This document shows, in pieces, positions 60,590-64,000 of a stretch of DNA of 64,000 nt. The stretch is taken from assembly GCF_011386835.1 (NCBI RefSeq), contig NC_088795.1, forward strand, positions 18,112,941 through 18,176,940. The letters are read 5' to 3'. The position numbers and the translations under genes are program-made. This DNA is from Chrysemys picta bellii. Taxonomy: Eukaryota; Chordata; Testudines; Emydidae. Position 1 is the first letter of the stretch; every line of letters begins with the position of its first letter. A model generated the notes under the pieces. The model did no database searches, was not told where the DNA came from, and saw only the letters and a list, made by a program, of their open reading frames with translations.

Positions 60590-62340
60590 TGGTCAGAAAA
60601 AAGGCGCGAAACTAGTATCTGATGTACCAGGAGAAGGAGGGAGGGCGGGAGGGACGAGTGACGACATGGCTTACAGGTACAGGAACAGGGAATTAAAATC
60701 AAGAAAGGTGGCTGTGCATCAGGGAGAAACACAAACAACTGTCACACAGAATGGTCCCCCCAAAGATTAAACTGAAAACCCTGGGCTTAGCAGGCCGTTG
60801 ATTTCACGGAGGAGGGGGAAGCAAATGAATACAGAACAAATCTATTTTTTACATCTTAAGCTGGCAGCCGACGGTGCAGCATGAGTGATAGCCTCTCCAG
60901 TATGATGACGACGGTTACCAGTCATAATATACCATCGTCTGCCAAAAGGCAAGGGGCTGCTGCTGTGTAGCAATGCAGCCCCACGTCTGCCAGCCCCACG
61001 TCCGCCAGCACCCAGCATCGCCCTCGGCCTCTTCTGGGTGCTTAGCAGACAATACTGGGCAATTGGCAGAAAATAGTATATTACGACTGGTAGCCAGCAT
61101 CATCGAAACAGTAGCATGTCTGCCCAGGTGGCCATGATTGACAGCCACTCCAGTACGACGATGATGGATACCAGTCACAATATACCATCTCCTGGCAAGG
61201 GGCTGGTGCAATGCAGCCCTACGGCTGCCAGCCCCACGGCTATCACTCATGCTACACCGTCTACCGCCAAAAGGCAGTTAGCAGCTGCTGCTGTGTAGCA
61301 ATGCAGTCCCACGTCTGCCGGCACCCAGAGGACATATGGTGACGGTGAGCTCAGCTGAGCTAAGCGGGCTCCATGCTTGCCGTGGTATGTTGTCTGCACA
61401 GGTAACCCAGGTAAAAAGGCACAAATCTATTGTCTGCCGTTGCTGTGACGAGGGGCCTGACGACATGTACCCAGAACCGCCCGCGACACTGTTTTGCATC
61501 ATCCGGGCATTGGGATCTCAACCCAGAATTCAAAGAAAAGGCGCGAAAGTAGTATCTGACGGACTAGGGGAAGGAGGGAGGGCGGGCCGAGTGACGACAT
61601 GGCGTACAGGTACAGGGAATTAAAATCAAGAAAGGTGGCTGTGCATCAGGGAGAAACACAAACAACTGTCACACAGAATGGTCCCCCCAAAGATTAAACT
61701 GAAAACCCTGGGTTTAGCAGGCCGTTGATTTGACGGAGGGAGGAGGAAGCAAATGAATACAGAGCAAATCTATTTTTTACATCTTAAGACGACGGTGCAG
61801 CGTGACTGATAGCCCTCGGCATCTTTCTGGGTGCTTGGCAGCAAATACTGGGCGCTTGGCAGTTAGTGTATGACGATGGTCTTCAGGCCTATTGCACAAT
61901 CGGCTGCTCGGGGAAGACTCTGCTAATGTGCGATGACCCGACTTGTAATAGGACGGCTAACAGTCGTAATACACCATCTACTGCCAAAAGGCAAGCCCCA
62001 CGGCTGCCAGCACCCAGATCGCCGATGAAGGCTACCAGTCTACTGCACCGTCTACCGCCAAAAGGCAGTTAGCAGCTGCTGCTGTGTAGCAATGCAGTCC
62101 CACGTCTGCCGGCACCCAGAGGACATATGGTGATGGTGAGCTCAGCTGAGCTGAGCGGGCTCCATGCTTGCCGTGGTATGTTGTCTGCACAGGTAACCCA
62201 GGTAAAAAGGCGCGAATCTATTGTCTGCTGTTGCTGTGACGAGGGGGGAGGGGCCTGACGACATGTACCCAGAACCGCCCGCGACACTGTTTTGCATCAT
62301 CCGGGCATTGGGATCTCAACCCAGAATTCCAAGGGGCGGC
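60590..62340. repeat. Direct duplications in the transposase 5' flank
   Basis: Block A (60590-60845) recurs at 61533-61795 ('aaaaggcgcgaaa ... ggtggctgtgcatcaggg'). Block B (about 61256-61535) recurs at 62047-62330 ('accgtctaccgccaaaaggc ... ccgcgacactgttttgcatc'). Shorter 'accatctactgccaaaaggc' motifs recur at 60930, 61185 and 61970. The result is an A-B-A-B arrangement between the transposase and the right terminal repeat. Confidence 0.85.
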
Positions 62341-62714
62341 GGAGACTGCGGGAACTGTGGGATAGCTACCCATAGTGCAATGCTCCGGAAGTCGACGCTA
62401 GCCTCGTACTGTGGATGCGGTCCGCCGACTAGAGCACCTAGAGCATTTTATGTGGGGACACACACAATCAGCTGTATACAACCGGTTTCAATAAAACCAG
62501 CTTCTATAAATTCGAACTAATTTCGTAGTGTAGACATACCCTTTGTTTGCTGTACTTTGAACCTGAGGCTAGAGGGAGGTCCTCTGAGCTCTTTAAGTTT
62601 GATTACCCTGTAAAGTTATTTTCCATACTGATTTTACAGAGATGATTTTTACCTTTTTTTTCTTTAATTAAAAGTCTTCTTTTTAAGAACCTGATTGATT
62701 TTTTCCTTGTTTTT

Positions 62715-62955
62715 AGATCCAAGGGGGTTGGATCTGTATTCACCAGGAGTTGGTGGAAGGAAGGAGGGGGGATGGTTAATTTCTCCTTGTTTTTAGATCC
62801 AAGGGGGTTGGATCTGTATTCACCAGGAGTTGGTGGAAGGAAGGAGGGGGGATGGTTAATTTCTCCTTGTTTTAAGATCCAAGGGGGTTGGAACTCTATT
62901 CACCAGGAGTTGATGGAAGGAAGGAGGGGGGATGGTTAATTTCTCCTTGTTTTAA
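62715..62955 (+). repeat. 80-bp tandem repeat within the LTR, three units plus part
   Basis: 'agatccaagggggttgga' starts at 62715, 62795, 62875 and 62955, an exact 80-bp period. The sister LTRs at 31340 and 12290 have two units. Confidence 0.92.
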
Positions 62956-63149
62956 GATCCAAGGGGGTTGGATCTGTATTCACCAAGGAATTGGTGAAAG
63001 GTTTCCCAAGGCTTCCCAGGGAAGGGAATCCATTTGGGAATGGTGGCAGCGGACCAGACCTAAGCTGGTAGTTAAGCTTAGAAGTCTTCATGCAGGCCCC
63101 CACATTTGTACCCTAAAGTTCAAAGTGGGGAAGCAGCCTTGACACCGTT

Positions 63150-63260
63150 TTAGTCTGAATATTGCGTCTGATGAAGTGGGCATTCACCCACGAAAGCTTA
63201 AAGCTTATGCTCCAATACTTCTGTTAGTCTTAAAGGTGCTACAGGACCCTCTGTTGCTAA
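63150..63260 (+). repeat. Dispersed turtle repeat fragment
   Basis: 'tctgatgaagtgggcattca', then 'cccacgaaagcttaaagctt', then 'ttagtcttaaaggtgctaca'. Related to 7845-8050. Confidence 0.65.
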
Positions 63261-64000
63261 TTCATCACTGTGATCCATTACTTTAAAATATCTCTGAACA
63301 ACATTAATCACAATGGGACTGATCCTGCATCCTTTGCACCTATAGGTGCCACCGGAGTCAGGGGGAGCTTTGGGTGCAGAGGGATGCAGGCTAAAACCCC
63401 ATATTTAATTGCAAAGAAGAGTAAATCACTAAAAAGCATTTGGGAGCCTTGGCTATATGTAACAGACAGGAAGCCTTCACCTTGAAAACCCTAATTATGG
63501 AAAGTAGCACTGAAAGGGGTGGCTTTCCTGTTACAAAGCATGGGAAGTCAACTCATCCAAGTTGTAATTCAAGTGCTGCAATTTAGTTTTTTGTGTGTGC
63601 GTCACTTAATAGCCATTAAACTAATTGTTCAATTAACCCAACAGTTTTAAATTCCAGAGAGTTTGCTTTAAAGACTTTCTAATTCCTGCTATTTTTGAAT
63701 TGCAAGTCCAGTCCATTTATTTATTATTTGTATTCCAGTATTGCCCAGAGGTCTCAGTGAAGAATGTACATATGGTCGGAAGCCAGCTCTGCTCCAAGGA
63801 GTTTACAATTCAGGGTCCTGACCCTGCAAATGCTAGTAATCCCATTGAAGTTAAGACCATGCATAATCCCTTGCACAGTCAGGGTCTAAAGTGACTGATA
63901 GTGGGTGGGAGAAAGGAAGGATTATTCCCATTTTATACATTGGAAACTGAAGTAAGAAGCTAAGTAACTTGCCCGCAGGGATTGTCACCAAGCCAGGAAG
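63261..64000. other. No gene recognised at the right edge
   Basis: The final 120 bases ('cattggaaactgaagtaaga ... taagtaacttgcccgcagg') look like a MIR core running out of the window. In amniotes a gene next to TMEM150C on this side would be SCD5, but no desaturase exon was seen. Confidence 0.5.

Larger units (their letters stand above)
56976..62541 (+). mobile_element. Complete PIF/Harbinger transposon (5.6 kb)
   Basis: Ends GGCCTGGTCTACACTACGGG and, read inward from the right, GGGTATGTCTACACTACG are the terminal inverted repeats. A 3-bp duplication TTT flanks it (56973-56975 and 62542-62544). The site is confirmed by uninterrupted LTR copies that read 'tatctttgtttgctg'. The element carries the two proteins typical of the superfamily, a Myb/SANT-like DNA-binding protein and a DDE transposase, converging tail to tail. 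Both reading frames are open. The right 2 kb holds direct repeats. Confidence 0.93.
56594..63144 (+). repeat. LTR split by a Harbinger transposon
   Basis: Begins TGTCATAACTATAAAG and ends CCTTGACA, with flanks CCGTG and CCGTT (a probable 5-bp duplication with one change). Parts at 56594-56975 and 62542-63144 align to the uninterrupted copies at 30795-31607 and, reversed, at 12116-12934. Without the insert it is about 980 bp, longer than its relatives because of extra 80-bp tandem units at 62715-62955. Confidence 0.85.

Noticed and set aside
59260..60738. Domesticated HARBI1 gene
   Set aside because: The transposase sits between terminal inverted repeats with a target duplication and its Myb-like partner, inside an LTR, so it is the transposon copy rather than the host gene.
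60562..60738. N-terminal extension of the transposase frame to an earlier ATG
   Set aside because: Low-complexity residues not typical of the family, overlapping duplicated block A. The ATG at 60561 gives a normal-length protein.
37241..64000. Exons of SCD5 or another host gene
   Set aside because: No fatty-acid desaturase histidine-box segment or other conserved host exon was recognised on either strand.

Overview
The window is vertebrate nuclear DNA, most likely from a turtle (Cryptodira-like). The best clue is the interspersed repeats. It carries tRNA-derived SINEs with a CR1-like 3' tail (the tortoise Pol III/SINE type), CR1, L3 and L2 LINE fragments, MIR-type CORE-SINEs, many hAT and PIF/Harbinger elements and endogenous retrovirus LTRs. 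There is no prokaryotic operon structure, and most open frames are chance or repeat-derived. No database search was run. Family names rest on recognition of motifs, terminal repeats and target site duplications.

The one host gene recognised is TMEM150C (tentonin 3, a Frag1/DRAM/Sfk1-family membrane protein) on the minus strand. Six coding exons can be placed at base resolution from 18811 down to 1504, and they join in frame to 180 codons plus one base. One of them is a 33-nt microexon. A CpG island at about 36480-37240 with a minus-strand splice donor at 36959 is the probable promoter and 5' UTR exon. The last coding exon (about 70 residues) was not found and should lie left of the window.

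The introns (1.5-37 kb) hold an LTR retrotransposon remnant with a tRNA-Ser-type primer binding site (4840-6782), L3, L2, SINE and MIR pieces, a solo LTR (12116-12934), nested hAT MITEs (9957-10591 and 23937-24847), a GC-rich hAT MITE (22176-22606), a Harbinger MITE with TTA duplications (19437-19721), a 1.2-kb terminal-inverted-repeat element with an internal minisatellite (26118-27314) and an LTR copy (30795-31607).

From 37 kb to 64 kb the DNA looks intergenic and is a transposon graveyard with one striking exception. A 4.1-kb hAT element with a broken DUF4371-type transposase occupies 38673-42755. More hAT MITEs follow at 42943, 44625, 51444 and 54329. At 56976-62541 a 5.6-kb PIF/Harbinger transposon has split an LTR (56594-63144). 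It keeps both of its genes open: a two-exon Myb/SANT-like protein on the plus strand and a DDE transposase on the minus strand, convergent and each with its own polyadenylation signal. This is the most complete mobile system in the window.
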